DNA of 64,000 nucleotides from Exophiala sp. HKRS030 (GCA_023897205.1 JAHWDD010000003.1:4591665-4655664), one strand, 5' to 3'. Shown: positions 33,601 to 49,793, numbered from the stretch's first letter. The notes: a model not told the origin generated them from the letters alone. Numbers and translations: made by a program.

Positions 33601-36480
33601 ATGTCGAACGAGGACATAGAACGGTTACTGGCTGGGCTAGCCTCTCCTTCATCGCCTCCAGAGCGAAGTAATACGGCATGGAGTGACCAACATACTGCCA
33701 CTTTATCCAGCCCCGCGTCCCACTTCTTAGGAGATGCTTCGACACCCGAGATATTCAGGCCATCTCCTCAGGCGAGATCTGCCACTGTATTGCCTTCGCG
33801 GCCACAGACTCAACGAAGAGTAGCTTCCACTGGCCAAGTCGCTCCAGTGAACTACACAGATGGCACATTTTCTCCGCCCAGTTCCTTTGATCCTCCATTG
33901 AGATCCATCTTTGTGTCAGGCCCACCGACTTCATCAGTGTCTGCAAACACTGCACAAGCTTCTTTGAGCACTGCAATACCATCCAGTAGTTCTGGACCTG
34001 TGGCAGCCCTAACTAACGCCGGAGCCACACGACGACCCAATCGCCCTGGCGATCTGACACCATCTATATCACCCATGGTCTCCGCTGTGCGGCATCCTCT
34101 TCTTGCCATGGAGAAAGACGTGGACGACCCAACCTCCAACAATCTTAGCAATACCTATGATAATGCCACGAATACAACAACTGCGGCCCTAGCCAAGCTG
34201 TTCGTCGCCAATGACGCACCAAGTCCTGGTCCAATATCTCGTGGACCATCGCACATTCGTTCTGCCTCTGGGTTCAGTAGAACTCTGGAGGATACGTCTA
34301 CCTTGAGCGGACATCTATTTCATCGTGGATTCCAAGAGGGTAGACATTCGGATATTACTGTTATAGCGTTCGGACAAAGCTACAAACTTCATAAATTGCT
34401 TCTTGACCGAGTTCCATATTTTGCTTCGGCGTTTTCAGGCCATTGGGCTGAAAGCCGCGCTACAGAGATGACCATTGTGCCTGAAGAGCTTGATCCGAAT
34501 ATAACCAGGACTGCATTCGAATTGGCATTGAAGAAGGTATACGGTACGCAATTGCCAGCACAAGAAGAGGAGGAAGCGATCGGTTTATTTGCCACAGCGT
34601 GCTGGCTGGATATGCCTGACCTCGTGGATTCCTGTGTTGATGCCATTTTGCGTCAAATGCAACCGTCATCTCTACACCACTTGATCAAACTTGTCACCCA
34701 CAACTTCTATGGAAAATCTGGAGATCGAATATTGTCATCGGCAAAAGCCATGCTGTGCAAAGAAGGGTGGGAGATGCCATACGAATATTGGGATGAAATC
34801 CCTGCCGAGATCATTCGGGAAGTGGTTGGTGGCGATCCTTTCTTCATTCCAGGTGAATGGGAGCGCTGGTACCTCGCTTTAAAACTTTTGAATCGTCGAT
34901 TAAGGGCCAAAGCAGTAGAAACTGGTCTGGTGTCACCAGGAGGTCACTACCTGCACCCAAAGCCTTCTGGGCTACGTTTCTTCGCTGTACGATCAGACAT
35001 TGCGTACCGCTTGGCGGAAAAGAACCGTTATGTCTCATCACAGGATGAAAGCTGGATATCCTTGTATACTTCGCCAGAAATCGCACCACTGCTCGTCTTG
35101 CTAGACGAGGGCATACATTACGTGCATTTGCGTTTCGAACAGTTGCAGCAGATTCGATCACAAAGAGATATTCTAGGCATACCGGTCTTGCCTGACAAGG
35201 TCATATCTGACGCTCTTTGGATGTCGATGGAGCTTAGGCAAAAGGTCTTCAACGCTAACGAGGATGACATCGAGCTGGGACTAAGCGAAGCTGCCGAAAG
35301 GTACGAAGAGGAGGAAGCCGAGGTGGAACAGGCAAGATTGAGTCAAAAGGGCAAGGCACGGGAAGCCTACCATACGGCAACGGATTATGATGTAGATGAG
35401 CTTGACGCATTCTCATCTAGCCGCGGATCCCGACCGCGGAAATTCTGGATTCCTGGTCACGACGTTTCATGCGTCATGGGCGGAACACGTGAAGCAACTT
35501 TTGCAGCAAATTCCACCAGCATTGCCGAGTGGAGCACACACGCAGCTAGACTGTCTGCAAGTTTAGAACCGACCGATGTGGCATGGGCACTTGATTTCCA
35601 AACGGCAAATGTCGTTGAAAATGGGCGTCCACCATCACGATCACAATCTCCCAACCAGACTCCGCGTTATAGCTACTATCCGCCATTCCGTTTCTCCGCC
35701 GAGTTTCCAAACCCGAGGACTTTGAAAGAGAAAAAACGGGTGTATTCACACACAGTATGGTATGCGGGTAGCATGTGGAATCTCTATATTCAGAGAGTAG
35801 TCACTTCCAAAGTGCCTCAACTGGGAGTTTATCTACATCGTGCTAAAGATAAAGATCCCAGTGACGACCCACTGGCGCAATTTGTACCTGCTTCGGTGGA
35901 CGACCGGATTGGACAGCTGGAACGGGAAATGCTGCTTCGTAAGAATGAAAGGAGAAATCTGGGATGGCGCATGGAGGAGACTGCACGCGCGAGTGATGCA
36001 GATCGGGAAGATGACTCGGCGGGATCCATACATGAGTTTTCATCATCCCTCGATAATCATGATGGCTTCTCAGCGAATCGACGGCCGAATGGGTTGGGCA
36101 ATTCCCGGAAGACGTCACAGAATTCTGGCAGTGCCGCATATGTGGCCAGTGGGATGGGAAATGCTCTTCCACAAATGCTGGAATACGAAGACGAGGATGA
36201 AGATATGGTGCGAGCGAATCGCAAATTCAACATCTCGGCGATTCCCCCATACACGGATTCACGACCAACGATCAAAACGTATTTCAAGATATACTCGCCA
36301 AGCAAGGCCGGGCGGCTTCTGAGTATTTACGAGAGCGCACCGGATAAGTTCGATGTCAGTAAGAGTTGGGGGTGGAAGAGCAGCCAGATGGTGCTTGATG
36401 ATGGAATCGGAGGTTGTGACACGACCAAGGCGACCAAAGATGGGAAATTGAGATACATGGTGGTGATTGGAAATATTTGA
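33601..36480 (+). CDS. BTB/POZ domain protein
   Basis: A single-exon frame. I choose the ATG at 33601 (MSNEDIERLLAGLASPSSPP, 959 aa) over one 45 bp upstream because it follows a typical CAAAC context and the added residues look like leader. Residues 1-225 are disordered (Ser/Thr/Pro/Ala). A BTB/POZ fold spans about 240-365, with GFQEGRHSDITVIAFGQSYK, LHKLLLDRVPYFASAFSGHW and FATACWLDMPDLVDSCVDAI. A BACK-like helical region and a large well-ordered C-terminus follow (KRVYSHTVWYAGSMWNLYIQ, KTYFKIYSPSKAGRLLSIYE), a long fungal-type extension. BTB domains dimerise and often serve as CUL3 adaptors; whether this one does is not shown. No lesion is seen over 2.9 kb. Confidence 0.85.
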   Translation: MSNEDIERLLAGLASPSSPPERSNTAWSDQHTATLSSPASHFLGDASTPEIFRPSPQARSATVLPSRPQTQRRVASTGQVAPVNYTDGTFSPPSSFDPPLRSIFVSGPPTSSVSANTAQASLSTAIPSSSSGPVAALTNAGATRRPNRPGDLTPSISPMVSAVRHPLLAMEKDVDDPTSNNLSNTYDNATNTTTAALAKLFVANDAPSPGPISRGPSHIRSASGFSRTLEDTSTLSGHLFHRGFQEGRHSDITVIAFGQSYKLHKLLLDRVPYFASAFSGHWAESRATEMTIVPEELDPNITRTAFELALKKVYGTQLPAQEEEEAIGLFATACWLDMPDLVDSCVDAILRQMQPSSLHHLIKLVTHNFYGKSGDRILSSAKAMLCKEGWEMPYEYWDEIPAEIIREVVGGDPFFIPGEWERWYLALKLLNRRLRAKAVETGLVSPGGHYLHPKPSGLRFFAVRSDIAYRLAEKNRYVSSQDESWISLYTSPEIAPLLVLLDEGIHYVHLRFEQLQQIRSQRDILGIPVLPDKVISDALWMSMELRQKVFNANEDDIELGLSEAAERYEEEEAEVEQARLSQKGKAREAYHTATDYDVDELDAFSSSRGSRPRKFWIPGHDVSCVMGGTREATFAANSTSIAEWSTHAARLSASLEPTDVAWALDFQTANVVENGRPPSRSQSPNQTPRYSYYPPFRFSAEFPNPRTLKEKKRVYSHTVWYAGSMWNLYIQRVVTSKVPQLGVYLHRAKDKDPSDDPLAQFVPASVDDRIGQLEREMLLRKNERRNLGWRMEETARASDADREDDSAGSIHEFSSSLDNHDGFSANRRPNGLGNSRKTSQNSGSAAYVASGMGNALPQMLEYEDEDEDMVRANRKFNISAIPPYTDSRPTIKTYFKIYSPSKAGRLLSIYESAPDKFDVSKSWGWKSSQMVLDDGIGGCDTTKATKDGKLRYMVVIGNI

Positions 36481-39929
<3,449 letters not shown>

Positions 39930-41327
39930 ACGGAGAAAAGCCAGTGTTTACGAAACCTCATGATGGATGATATTCAAGAGAGCAGGAGTTTAATGATGTT
40001 CCGAGCACAGACACCGACAGAATTTTGTAAATTTAGAAGTCTAGGAATGATACAAGATATCAATAGAACATGTTTGTGTTTATTAATGCAAGAAGTGACA
40101 TGAGATTGAGTCGTATCACGATCTTCCCAACTATTGCCCAATGGCGACATTCGTATCTTATGCTTCTTCTCACGTCTGTGTGTCTGAGCCTCGTCAGCGC
40201 CGGAATGGCCATCAGCCGAGACACTGAAAGACCGAATCGGACTGAAGAGTTTAGTCGTGTTCTTGGGTGAACGGGTTCCTGCATGAGCGGGTACGTGCTA
40301 GGGGCATTCATAGCGAATCAGAGCTTATAATGCTGACCAGGAGAGTGTTTGAGGTTAAGCCGCTGGGGGCGTCTGGGGCGCCGTCTTGGGCCTAAAGGAC
40401 GAACCCAAGGAGCCCCTCGACCCCTTGGGACTAGCTTGTGTTTGGGATGCGCGGCCTCTAACCAGTGCCCCAACTAAGACTGCATTGTTATTGGAACATG
40501 GAGAGATCCCCTGCAACTGGCAAACTGCAGACCTTCAATCTGACGGCACCTGATGGGCACTGGAGGTATCAGTCCTCATTTCTCTTCTTTTGCAGACCTT
40601 CGCAGACCCTCGCAGACCCAGTACGGAGTAACACAAGCCCACTGGCCTGCGTCTGTCTTTCCGATCTTCTTCTCATTCCACCCAATCCTCCTATTCAATC
40701 ATAAACTCCCATCACACTCTTTACAATTGTTGTATCAGGTTTTTTCGTTTACTGTTCATTCACTCTCTCAGCCTCATTGTCATTGTCCCTCGTTTACCCC
40801 CGACACACACAAAGCTACACCGCACGGTCCACACATTGGCCTGCGGTTCTTTGACTCCTTTCCCAGCCACGCTATCCTGCGCTTTGGCCCCTTGCAGAAG
40901 AACTACACCTTCTGACGCCTGTCTATCATTTTGTCCACGTCTCTCGACCCTCGCTGGCCTCAGGGAGCAAGGGCTTGAATAAGGATTGTTCGGCCCTCTT
41001 CATCGACAATCCTCTTCGTATTTCGTCGAACAGTCGGACGCCCTCACCCTCACAACTGGCAGCGATGCAATAGATCCGTTGCAGACGCAACCGTCAACCA
41101 TCTTCCAAAAGGACAATCGAGCTGGGCTCTTGTCGTGAATCAAGGGTTGACCAACGGCTGAGCCGTGCCATCAACACCCGCCACCACAATCACTTGCCGG
41201 TAAAAACGAAAACATCAAAGGTCTTGTGCCTCGTCTTTCGTTTTCACCTCTATCCAACACACGACTGCCAGGTCGCAGTCATTTGCAGCAGCGCTAAATC
41301 AACGCACGACATATAACACCGCCTATC
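39930..41327. other. spacer and long 5' leader
   Basis: About 1.4 kb. The half from about 40550 is C/T-rich and typical of a long 5' UTR. A 120-codon frame at 40553-40915 lies in it and has leader-like composition, so I do not call it. One TACGGAGTA word is at 40622-40630. Confidence 0.45.
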
Positions 41328-43402
41328 ATGGGTTGCTGTGGAGGAGATCGCGAAAAATATGGCGACCTCAGGGCCGAACAGAAATGGGAATACATTGTAT
41401 GAGCCTGCAATTCAGTGTATATGCATGGAAACTGACATTGCTATTAGAACCTCGATGATTTCAAATCCACCTCGTGCTGGACACCTTTTGCCTACATCTA
41501 CCTGCTCATAATGTTCATTGTCTCATTATCCGTCTACGCCGTTGACACCTTCACTGCGATTCAACTTCTTGCTTTTGACAAATGGTCAGGCCAGATTCAG
41601 CCAGCTATTCCTCTCAATATCTCGCGATGGATCTTCGCCGGCTGTATCATTTTGTCATTTGTCCTCTTATTCTACAGATGGCTCCGGGCCATAAGAGTCA
41701 TGAGACAAGGCGGTGTGGCCAAAAGCTACTTGGATCCTCTTGCTGTACGAGTTCAAAGTATTCGATGGGGAAAGGCAAGGGCTGGAAGAGATTTCTTGTC
41801 TTTGCAGAATTGACAAAGAGTCGAAAAGGTGCCGACTACGTTGCACTATTCACTTATTTCTCCTTCGAAGCCTGGCTACGCATCGTTTTTGCAGAAGGCC
41901 CACGACAAGTCGTGAACGCCATTACGCTTTATTCGGTCATGAAATTGAATCTTATCCCTGAGGGTGAACATGCAGCACCAGAGGGCAATTCGCCAGTGGC
42001 CCAATTCTTCGTCAATATCGGTGTGCTCGCCTCCAAGAATCACCTACAAGCTGTCATTCTCTTCGGTATGCTCTGGACTCTGATCATTTGGGTTCTCTCT
42101 GTTTTGAGTCTCATCATTTCCATCATCCTCTATCTTGTCTTTCTTTGGCATCATATCCCCTCAGATGCCGGTGGCCTCAGTGGCTACTGTCGTCAAAAGA
42201 TTAATCGACGTATGGAAAGAGTCGTCAAGGCAAAGGTCGAGAAGGCTTTGAAGAGGGAAAATCAAATACGAGCAAGAGAAGAAGCCAGAGCAGCTCGAAA
42301 CGGAGAAGAGATCAAGAAACAACCAACGCTCCCCAATCTAGGTGACGACTCGTCAGATCTGGGTGATTTCGCCGGTCTTTCAAGACAGACGACCATGACG
42401 ACTTTGCCTGAGTATTCATCACGACCAGGAACAAGCACCACAAACAATTCCACACCTACCTTGCCTGTCCTCCCAGATCTTGCTGAGAGACCTCCTATGC
42501 CAACACGGAATGTTACTTACGGATCAGAAGCTTCATGGAACAGCTACAGTGCGGACGCACCTTTGATCAGTAGCGCAGGAGAAATGGGTTATGCACCTGA
42601 ACGCACTCATACCCCTGGATCTGAGTTCGGGGGATCATGGTCAGGAAGACCTGGATCCAACAGAAACTTCACAGGCCTATCACAGTCATCACAAAGATCC
42701 TACAGTCCGGCACCCTCGAGGACAGGAACCGCTCAAGGAACTCGTCCTGGCCCATCATATCCTCTTGATCCTTTACCTCGTCCCGGTACAGGTATGTCGG
42801 ATCGTTCACGCCGACAGCCATCCGATTCCAACAGTGTCCTACCATATCCTGATGACCGAAGCTCGGTATCATCAGGTAAGCCACCGTCATGGTCTGGTTC
42901 TAATTTTGATAATCAACCAGACTCTCTCGGTCGTCGTACCCCTGCAGCAGCTGTTGGACCGACGTTTCCAATGATTCCTGAGGAGAGAGGGAGAATGTCA
43001 CCTTTGCCCGGTGCCCAATTTCGAGGACAAACACCAACGCGTGGATTACCTGAAAGATCCTTCACACCCAATGGGATGCCTCCACCTCGCACAATGACAC
43101 CGAGCGGCGTGCCTCCACTCCGGACAATGACGCCAACAGGGCCGCCTCCACCAGCTCGGTCACAGACTCTACCACCCGTAGGTGGTTATATTCCATATTC
43201 AGCCGAACCGCGATCTGCGACTCCGGCATCTTCATTGCCTCCAAATGCAATGATGCGTTCTGTAACAGAGCCCACCAGAACTTATAGTCCTTTTAGTCCA
43301 GGAGGCCTTCCAAATGGGCCTAGTCCTCCTCAGCAAGACAGAAGACCATCACCGCCCCAGAGACAAGATAGTGGAGTGGATGATATTTTGAGTCATTACT
43401 GA
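41328..43402 (+). CDS. KCH1/PRM6-like fungal potassium transport protein
   Basis: Homologue of the yeast Kch1/Prm6 family, plasma-membrane proteins needed for low-affinity K+ uptake and for the calcium response to pheromone or ER stress. Exon 1 is 41328-41396 and exon 2 is 41448-43402, about 674 aa. The N-terminus MGCCGGDREKYGDLRAEQKW precedes transmembrane spans near CWTPFAYIYLLIMFIVSLSV, ISRWIFAGCIILSFVLLFYR, KGADYVALFTYFSFEAWLRI, FGMLWTLIIWVLSVLSLIIS and a following span ending WHHIP. The C-terminal 270 residues are cytosolic, disordered and rich in Pro/Ser/Arg. The frame is broken at the GGGG of 41767-41770: adding one base turns the path into SIRWGKGKGWKRFLVFAELT, the conserved loop, and reaches the stop at 43402. 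Confidence 0.87.
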
Positions 43403-43818
43403 GAACGGGTGGAGGAAATTCTCTTCACGGAAGAGCCCTAATGACCAACACGAACTTAATGATACTATCAGCTAGACTTTGTAACTAAGCTCTTACACTT
43501 GGCTCGCGTTTCATTGTGTTTGAACAGTATAATAGCCCGAGGCGACCAGAAATCATGTTCCTGGGAAGTGGTGTGATAGTAATTTGACTTGTAAGTCCCG
43601 CGATCCGTAAGCTGGTAAAAGTGGTCTGCGCAATCGATGCTCAACCGCTAGCCTCTGATTGGTCAATACAAGAACCAAGACCCCTGCATCCGCGGATTAA
43701 TGAATCGTACATTTATGTAGATTGACTTTAGAAAGCGTTCGATCGAATACTTCGCAACATTCCAATCTCTTCCGCACTCTTTTTCCTCCTGCGGAAGAGG
43801 ACCAACGGGATCGTCAAC
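43403..43818. other. intergenic spacer
   Basis: About 0.4 kb with the KCH1-like 3' UTR and the COX15 promoter. I see nothing specific. Confidence 0.4.
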
Positions 43819-45830
43819 ATGCCCACATCCTCGAGCTTCAGTCGAGCTCTTACCGAAGCCGCACCTGGCCTGTCCAGACGATTCTTCCGCTGCATCAATC
43901 GCACGCCGCAATGTCATCTCTGGACACCACGAGCACAGCAAACCACGAGCTGCAAGCCCAATGTACCTCTCAGCCATAACATCTCGAGATCGACCCAGGC
44001 TCGACGCTTCACGACAGATTCCACCATCACAGCGCATGGGTGGCCTGTAAAGTCGTCGTCATCGAGAACTCAGACGCAGTCGACAGGGCAGAATTCTTGT
44101 CGATGGGGAACTACAAGAGCTTTCTCTGGGACGGCTAGGTCGAGGAGTGCAGCGGTTGAAGCTGACACTTTGGCACATACACAATCGGGTGGATCGAAGA
44201 GCGGGAAGAAGGGATTCTTCCCCGATCATTCGTCGAATGCAGTGGCGTATTGGCTACTTGGTAGTGCGGCCAGTGTGTTTGGTATAGTCATCTTTGGCGG
44301 GTTGACGAGGTTGACTGAGTCTGGGTATGTCTTTGTCATCACCTATCCTGCCTGGATGTCCCCTTTACGGCTCGTCTAAACCCAGGGAGGCAAGGCAGTC
44401 TACGGGTCTCTTGCAAGGAACTAGTTTACTGACGTTGGACATTTGTCCTTTGTGTATAGGCTCAGCATCACTGAATGGAGACTGGTCACAGGCTCTCTAC
44501 CACCACGCACACAAGCCGATTGGGAATCAGAGTTCGAAAAATACCGAGCATCTCCCGAATTTAAGATCCTCAACTCCCGCATGACGCTCGAAGAGTTCAA
44601 GAGCATCTACTGGATGGAATGGATTCATCGACTCTGGGCCGGTTCGTGGGACTGAGCTTCGTCGTGCCCGCCGTGTATTTTGTCGCGACCAAGCGCGTCT
44701 CCAAACCTATGGCACTGCGGCTGTTCGGTATCGCAGGCTTGATCGGCTTTCAAGGGTTTCTCGGTTGGTGGATGGTCAAGTCGGGCTTGAAAGATGATCT
44801 GTTCGCGCCAGGCTCGCATCCTCGTGTCAGTCAATACCGACTCACTGCACATCTTGGTGCGGCGTTTGTTTGTTATCTGGCCATGCTATGGAACGGACTC
44901 GATATTCTGCGCGGCAATAAACTACTCTCGTCACCGACATCAACCGCCAAAGCATCGCTCGACATCCTCCGCCATCCCCGACTGAGAGGCTTCCGTGTCG
45001 CAGTCGCAGGCTTGTCCACACTGGTCTTCGTTACAGCCATGTCCGGCGGACTCGTCGCAGGCTTGGACGCCGGGCTGATCTACAACGAGTTCCCCTACAT
45101 GGGTCTGGGTCTGACACCACCACGCTCCGAACTTTTCGATGCATTCTACAGCCACACACCGGACCATTCAGACCTGATCTGGCGCAACTTCCTAGAAAAC
45201 CCATCACTCGTACAGCTGGACCACCGCATCCTCGCCACGGCAACCTTCTCGGCCGTCATGGCACTGTGGTACTGGTCGCGCTCGTCAGCCAATCTCAAAG
45301 CTCTCCTCCCGCGCGCCGCAAAGCGCGGTGTCCACGGCGTCGTCGGCTTCGCAATGCTACAGGTCACCCTGGGCATCTGCACGCTACTGTGGCTGGTGCC
45401 TACACATCTGGCATCTGCGCACCAGGCCGGCGCTCTGGCTCTGTTGACATGGACGGTCGTCCTGGGTAGTCGCACATGGCTGCCTTCCAAGGCTGTGCAG
45501 AAGCTCGTGGCACAGAGAATCCTCGCTGCACAGTCATCCTCCTCTACTGCTGCTGCTTCTACTATCACTAACGTCGCACGTGCCGCTGTTGCAGGCGCTG
45601 AGACCGGTGTACCGTCCGGAGCCGCTTCGACTGCGACATCGCTCGCCGCGGCTGGTGGATTGGTAGGCCTGATCCCCTTGGGCCTCGTGCTCGGGGAACG
45701 GCTCAGGAGCAGCGATCAACTAGTAATTCGAGTCACAAGCAAGACGGTCCATTCAGTGGAGAAAACGCACTGGCTGAGCAGAAGCGCAGGTTCCTCGCCG
45801 TGCAAAGAGGTGTTCGGTGAAAACATTTAA
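43819..45830 (+). CDS. COX15: COX15, mitochondrial heme A synthase, frame broken once
   Basis: Converts heme O to heme A for cytochrome c oxidase in the inner mitochondrial membrane. Exon 1 is 43819-44324 and exon 2 is 44460-45830. A long Arg/Ser/Thr-rich mitochondrial presequence comes first, then [40 protein letters not shown] and a set of transmembrane helices. The four conserved heme-ligand histidines are visible in [29 protein letters not shown] and [10 protein letters not shown]. The GGG at 44636-44638 lacks one base: as written, the frame stops at 44655, while one extra G gives the family motif HRLWGRFVGL and continues to 45830 (about 625 aa). The extreme C-terminus after the last helix is Ala/Ser-rich and long for the family, so its end is less sure. 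Confidence 0.93.
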
Positions 45831-46680
45831 AGCTGTGATCAGAGTGCCGCGCTTGCATGGGAACTTGAGAGTTGACAGGCTGTAGAGGTGCTTTGTGTAC
45901 GATTAGAGTGTAACCACAGAGAGGGAAGAGGGAAAGACGTATCGTGTCGCTATCTAGAAGCGTGCATAGTCCGGGGACGGATAGACATCGTAGGTATGGT
46001 TCCAGCGTAGCAAGGCATGGCTTCATATCCCACGGTAGAACGTCTGAAAAGAACTTCGCTCATATGATCCACTCCTCATTCTGCGACGGATTGTTGAACA
46101 TTAGCTACCTAGCTAGCTAGCTAGCTACCTGCCTACCTGCCTAGCTTCCTCCCTGCCTAGCTCTCAAGTGTTCTGGAGCTATGTACCTGGAGCCAACGTG
46201 TGTAAATAAAGAGAATAAGCAAAGCAATTCAATTCAATTCATGCCTCCAGCCATGTACACTCTCTACATCCTCCTGGATTCGAAAACACGGTGGGTCCGT
46301 CATGAACACCCGAATTTTGGCCCATCCAATCTGCCAGTCGCACCTGTTTGGCGATCCAGGTCACAGTGTGGCTGCTCGTGGAAATGGGGAAGGGGATTGT
46401 CGATTTCCCTTTTTGCCTCTGTGTGTGTGTGAACCCCGTCCAAAATTCCTCTGAACGGGGCTCAGCCTTGCTTGCGCTGCTGATGTTGTTGTTCCTCCAG
46501 AGGTTTGGCTGTGTAGAACTTTGAGGGGACGGAGCACATTTTTACATTGTTTTTAATCCTGTAAGATGGACTTAAAGTACAGATCTCGCCCTTGACGCAG
46601 ATAATCACCAGGAGACAGTTTCCACGTCATTGACCGCTTGGCGAGTCCTAGTCGCGCAATTTCAACGGACAAGCCGATTC
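45831..46680. other. convergent 3' spacer with a CTAG/CCTG simple repeat
   Basis: No gene is supported. It contains the simple-sequence tract at about 46101-46160. Confidence 0.5.
46101..46160. repeat. CTAG / CCTACCTG tetranucleotide-type tract
   Basis: Tandem GCTA units turning into ACCTGCCT units over about 60 bp, between two converging genes. A TAAATAAAG word at 46203-46211 could serve a polyadenylation signal for either side. Confidence 0.75.
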
Positions 46681-48209
46681 TCAAGCGCCATGACGTCGGC
46701 GGACGATGTTACTCCACAGTGACCGCTCGACGACTGGAACGGCTTGGTTGTATAGATCCAGCAGGGCCGGGATGTTGAGTGCGGATGCCGGTCGCCAGCG
46801 TGATCTAATCGTTCGCTCCAGACCCGGTAGGTAGTCGCCGACGTGTGGGCCGTAGAGGTTGTACTGCTGGCGTAAGGTGCGGAAGCGGAAGAGGAGTCTG
46901 TCGATCGGGCTTTTGTTAGTGTTGATGTTTGAACAGCGTGGGTTTTTGTAATGATTGTATCATGATTCATCGGGATGGCTTGGAAGGAGGAAGGGGAGAG
47001 AGAGCGGAAGCAGACGAAACAAAACAAGCGCCGACGCGCACTTACCGACTGCGGATCTCGAGTTCGGCCACTTCATCGCCTTTCAGCACATCCTGTGAGA
47101 GATCAGGGAGTGATAATGGTAGGATAGGACCAAGAGGTGGGATCCACTTGTCGAACAGACTGCACAGGACTAGAAGACATTGTTTGTCCATGTTGATATC
47201 GTCGTCGCGGTCGGGATGGCATATATAGCGCAGTTTATTCAGAATGGCCAGTCTCGAGTGCAGTGCCATGCCAGGAAATAGATGCTCGGAAGAAGATAGC
47301 ACGAGGATGCATTCCTTGAGCGGTCGCGAGACTTTCTGCGTGAAGTCGTCGTCGCAGATCATTCGGCTGGTTGTGCAGATCTGCTCCGTCAGCGTATGGG
47401 GCATGTTTGTTACGAGTTGGGTGATGGTGCTGATTCGGCGAAGAACCAGGCCGTCGTTGACTGGAGGTGCCAGTGAGCGGCAATATGCGGCTAACAGATC
47501 GAGTTGAGCGAGATTGTATCTCTCGCGCTCGTCGTCATCTGTGGCTAAGGCGTGTGAACGTGAGAATAGCTTCATGAATGTGAAGAACAGGTTTTGCGCG
47601 TGGTGTTCGTCCAGGACGTACATCAACTGTCTTGTGAAGCGGAGGCTCTCTTCCAGCCGCCCTTGGTGGTATAGGGCACATGCCAGGTCCACGAATCCTT
47701 CCCATGACTGGCTTGCATTGTACCAAGGTGGATTGGTATCGTTTGTTTGCACCCAGGTAGATGTACAACAAGCGAAGACGATGATGTCGAGGTAAATTTC
47801 CAGAGCATGCATCTGAGTATTGTTAGTCTTTGGAGTCATGAATCAAGAGCCATGTTGAATATACCTCTACCGCAGAATAGTCCTGCACACGGTCCCGAGC
47901 CTGAGCGTGCCATTCGCGTGCCACCTCGAGTGCCATGAGCAGATTGCCCTCTGTGTGCAGTCTTGTCAAGCCGTCGGCAAGTCTCAGGACCCAGAGTTGG
48001 TTTTCATCCAGTGGTGCCTCCAGCGTAAGATGTGCTTCGGCATACCATGCAAGCTCGATGTCCAAGCTGTTATAGTCTCCTTGTTGCAGTAAAAAGTCGA
48101 AGTATTCGGCGAACACAGAAAACATATGTTTGTGTGGCTGTAGGCTTGTGGTGTACAAATCGACAGCTGCACCAAAAGCACCGCATCGTACTAGATCGCC
48201 AAATCTCAT
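46681..48209 (-). CDS. protein of unknown function, helical-repeat-like
   Basis: Three exons (48209-47865, then 47812-47046 counting from the ACTCAG acceptor, then 46909-46681) give 446 aa if the ATG at 48209 is used. The splice sites are good: GTATATTC donor with a GACTAAC branch site, and GTAAGTGC donor with CTAACAAAAG. The protein is largely helical, with repeat-like segments such as MFSVFAEYFDFLLQQGDYNS, EGFVDLACALYHQGRLEESL and FTRQLMYVLDEHHAQNLFFT, reminiscent of alpha-solenoid (TPR/PCI-like) proteins. No signature clearly fits a named family. Conserved-looking sequence continues upstream of 48209 (IEDLGPVSMRFGDL), and a start at about 48344 in the adjacent frame (MVKSEEPDLAAEND) would need one missing base, so the N-terminus is unsure. 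Confidence 0.7.
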
Positions 48210-48344
48210 CGAGACTGGACCCAGGTCTTCTATCGGAATGACTTCGGTGGCGGTGAAGCATCTTTGGGAGACGTTGGAGGAGTATTTTCGTGAGTAGGCG
48301 GTTTGATATCGTTCTCAGCGGCCAAATCTGGCTCCTCTGACTTA

Positions 48345-49793
48345 ACCATGGACGCGGTTATCACGTTGAATTGAGTAGAGTACGTGTCGATTTGAAACTT
48401 CCCTTGTTTCTTATGCTTCAGGAAAACAGAGGTCTGATAGTAGACTTGCCGATTTTGGTCAATTGGGATAGATTTTCGATTATCACATAGCGGATAAAGT
48501 GCAGGGATGTTGAGTAGGAGAAAACAGAGAATAGGAGACAAACGATGACAGATATTCAACAAGAAGAGTCACCGTGATACCGAGTAGGCGACATGGTGAA
48601 TATCCTCGCAACACATTTGTAGCTTTCACTGAAGATACATATCTTGGCGTTTGGGCAAAGTACTTCACTGAGGAATGATTCATTCCAGTATGTTCGATGA
48701 TGGAAAATTGGCCGCTTTTCCTTCCTTCAAGCCCGGAAAGACTCAGGATATGTTTTGTCGCCATTGGATCACCCGAGATGGCCACCGAGCGAACCAGTCG
48801 AGGTCTGAATTAGATGGTTCCTTCATTTCCGCAAGGTTGTGGAAACAGTATTCTAGAGTACTCAACTTCAGGCGAACCGGAGAAAGGACATGTTCATATT
48901 GGCAGTGAAGTCGTAAATATGAGTCCTATAGGTTTCTCTGTGACTGACTTACCGTAACGAAAGGACAAGTTACAGCAGCTGGTGTGCATTGATTTATCTC
49001 TCGATTGAGCCGAGAAATGACAGTGTCGACAATGAAGACAAATGTATATGATTGAGACGTTATACGAAGTTGCTAAGCATCGCGAATCAGACAAGCTACG
49101 ATGTTGTCTCTGTTTTTGCATTGATGATTGTGGTGAAGGGAAGTTGACCTCATCGCGTGAAGAGGCTGAAGTATAACCAATGACGCTGATTGGTTGGAGG
49201 TGGACCCCTTCGGACTTCATCGCGGATCATGCCCATTGACCAAATTGAAAAATCACACCATTTATCGCCAAGGGAGCCATGGCGTTCGCACCAATCGACA
49301 TGCCTACATCTTCCAGGCATTTGACGTTCTCAATTTTAGGTCTAGACTATGGGCATGTCGCCTAGAATGTGGGTATGTGGTACACAAGTGGGTATCTGAA
49401 CATTTTGTTAGTCACGATGGACAATCAAAATATGCAGAGCTCACAGCGATGCAGGATCCCAACATCCATCCTCATTCGTGCGGTTGGGATCGGTTTATCA
49501 TGAACTTGCGAGGATAACAACGCCTCTGATGCTGCCCTTGAAACTCCCCACGCAGCGATGACCATTCTCTTTTATCTAGTCGATTGCAGTTCGTGGTGTT
49601 AGATAAGCCGTTTCTGCTGATTTCCCCATCTAGAGCTTGGTGACTGACTACTTGCTTTTCTCGGAGATTCTTGGTTTTGTCAAATTTTTCTTCCTTGGTT
49701 AAGTATCTCGCGGGCTTAGTTTTAGTTGCTCTGAGAAGCAATTTCTGCACCTCTAGCACCAAGAGCATTGCAAGCTCTACCAGGTCTATCATC
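48345..49793. other. intergenic spacer
   Basis: About 1.4 kb. Several frames near 100 codons exist on both strands without domains or splice logic. The last 250 bp are the T-rich leader of the permease gene. Confidence 0.4.

Noticed and set aside
40553..40915. 120-codon plus-strand frame
   Set aside because: Ser/Pro/His/Phe-rich pyrimidine leader composition, no domain; it lies in the likely 5' UTR of the KCH1-like gene.
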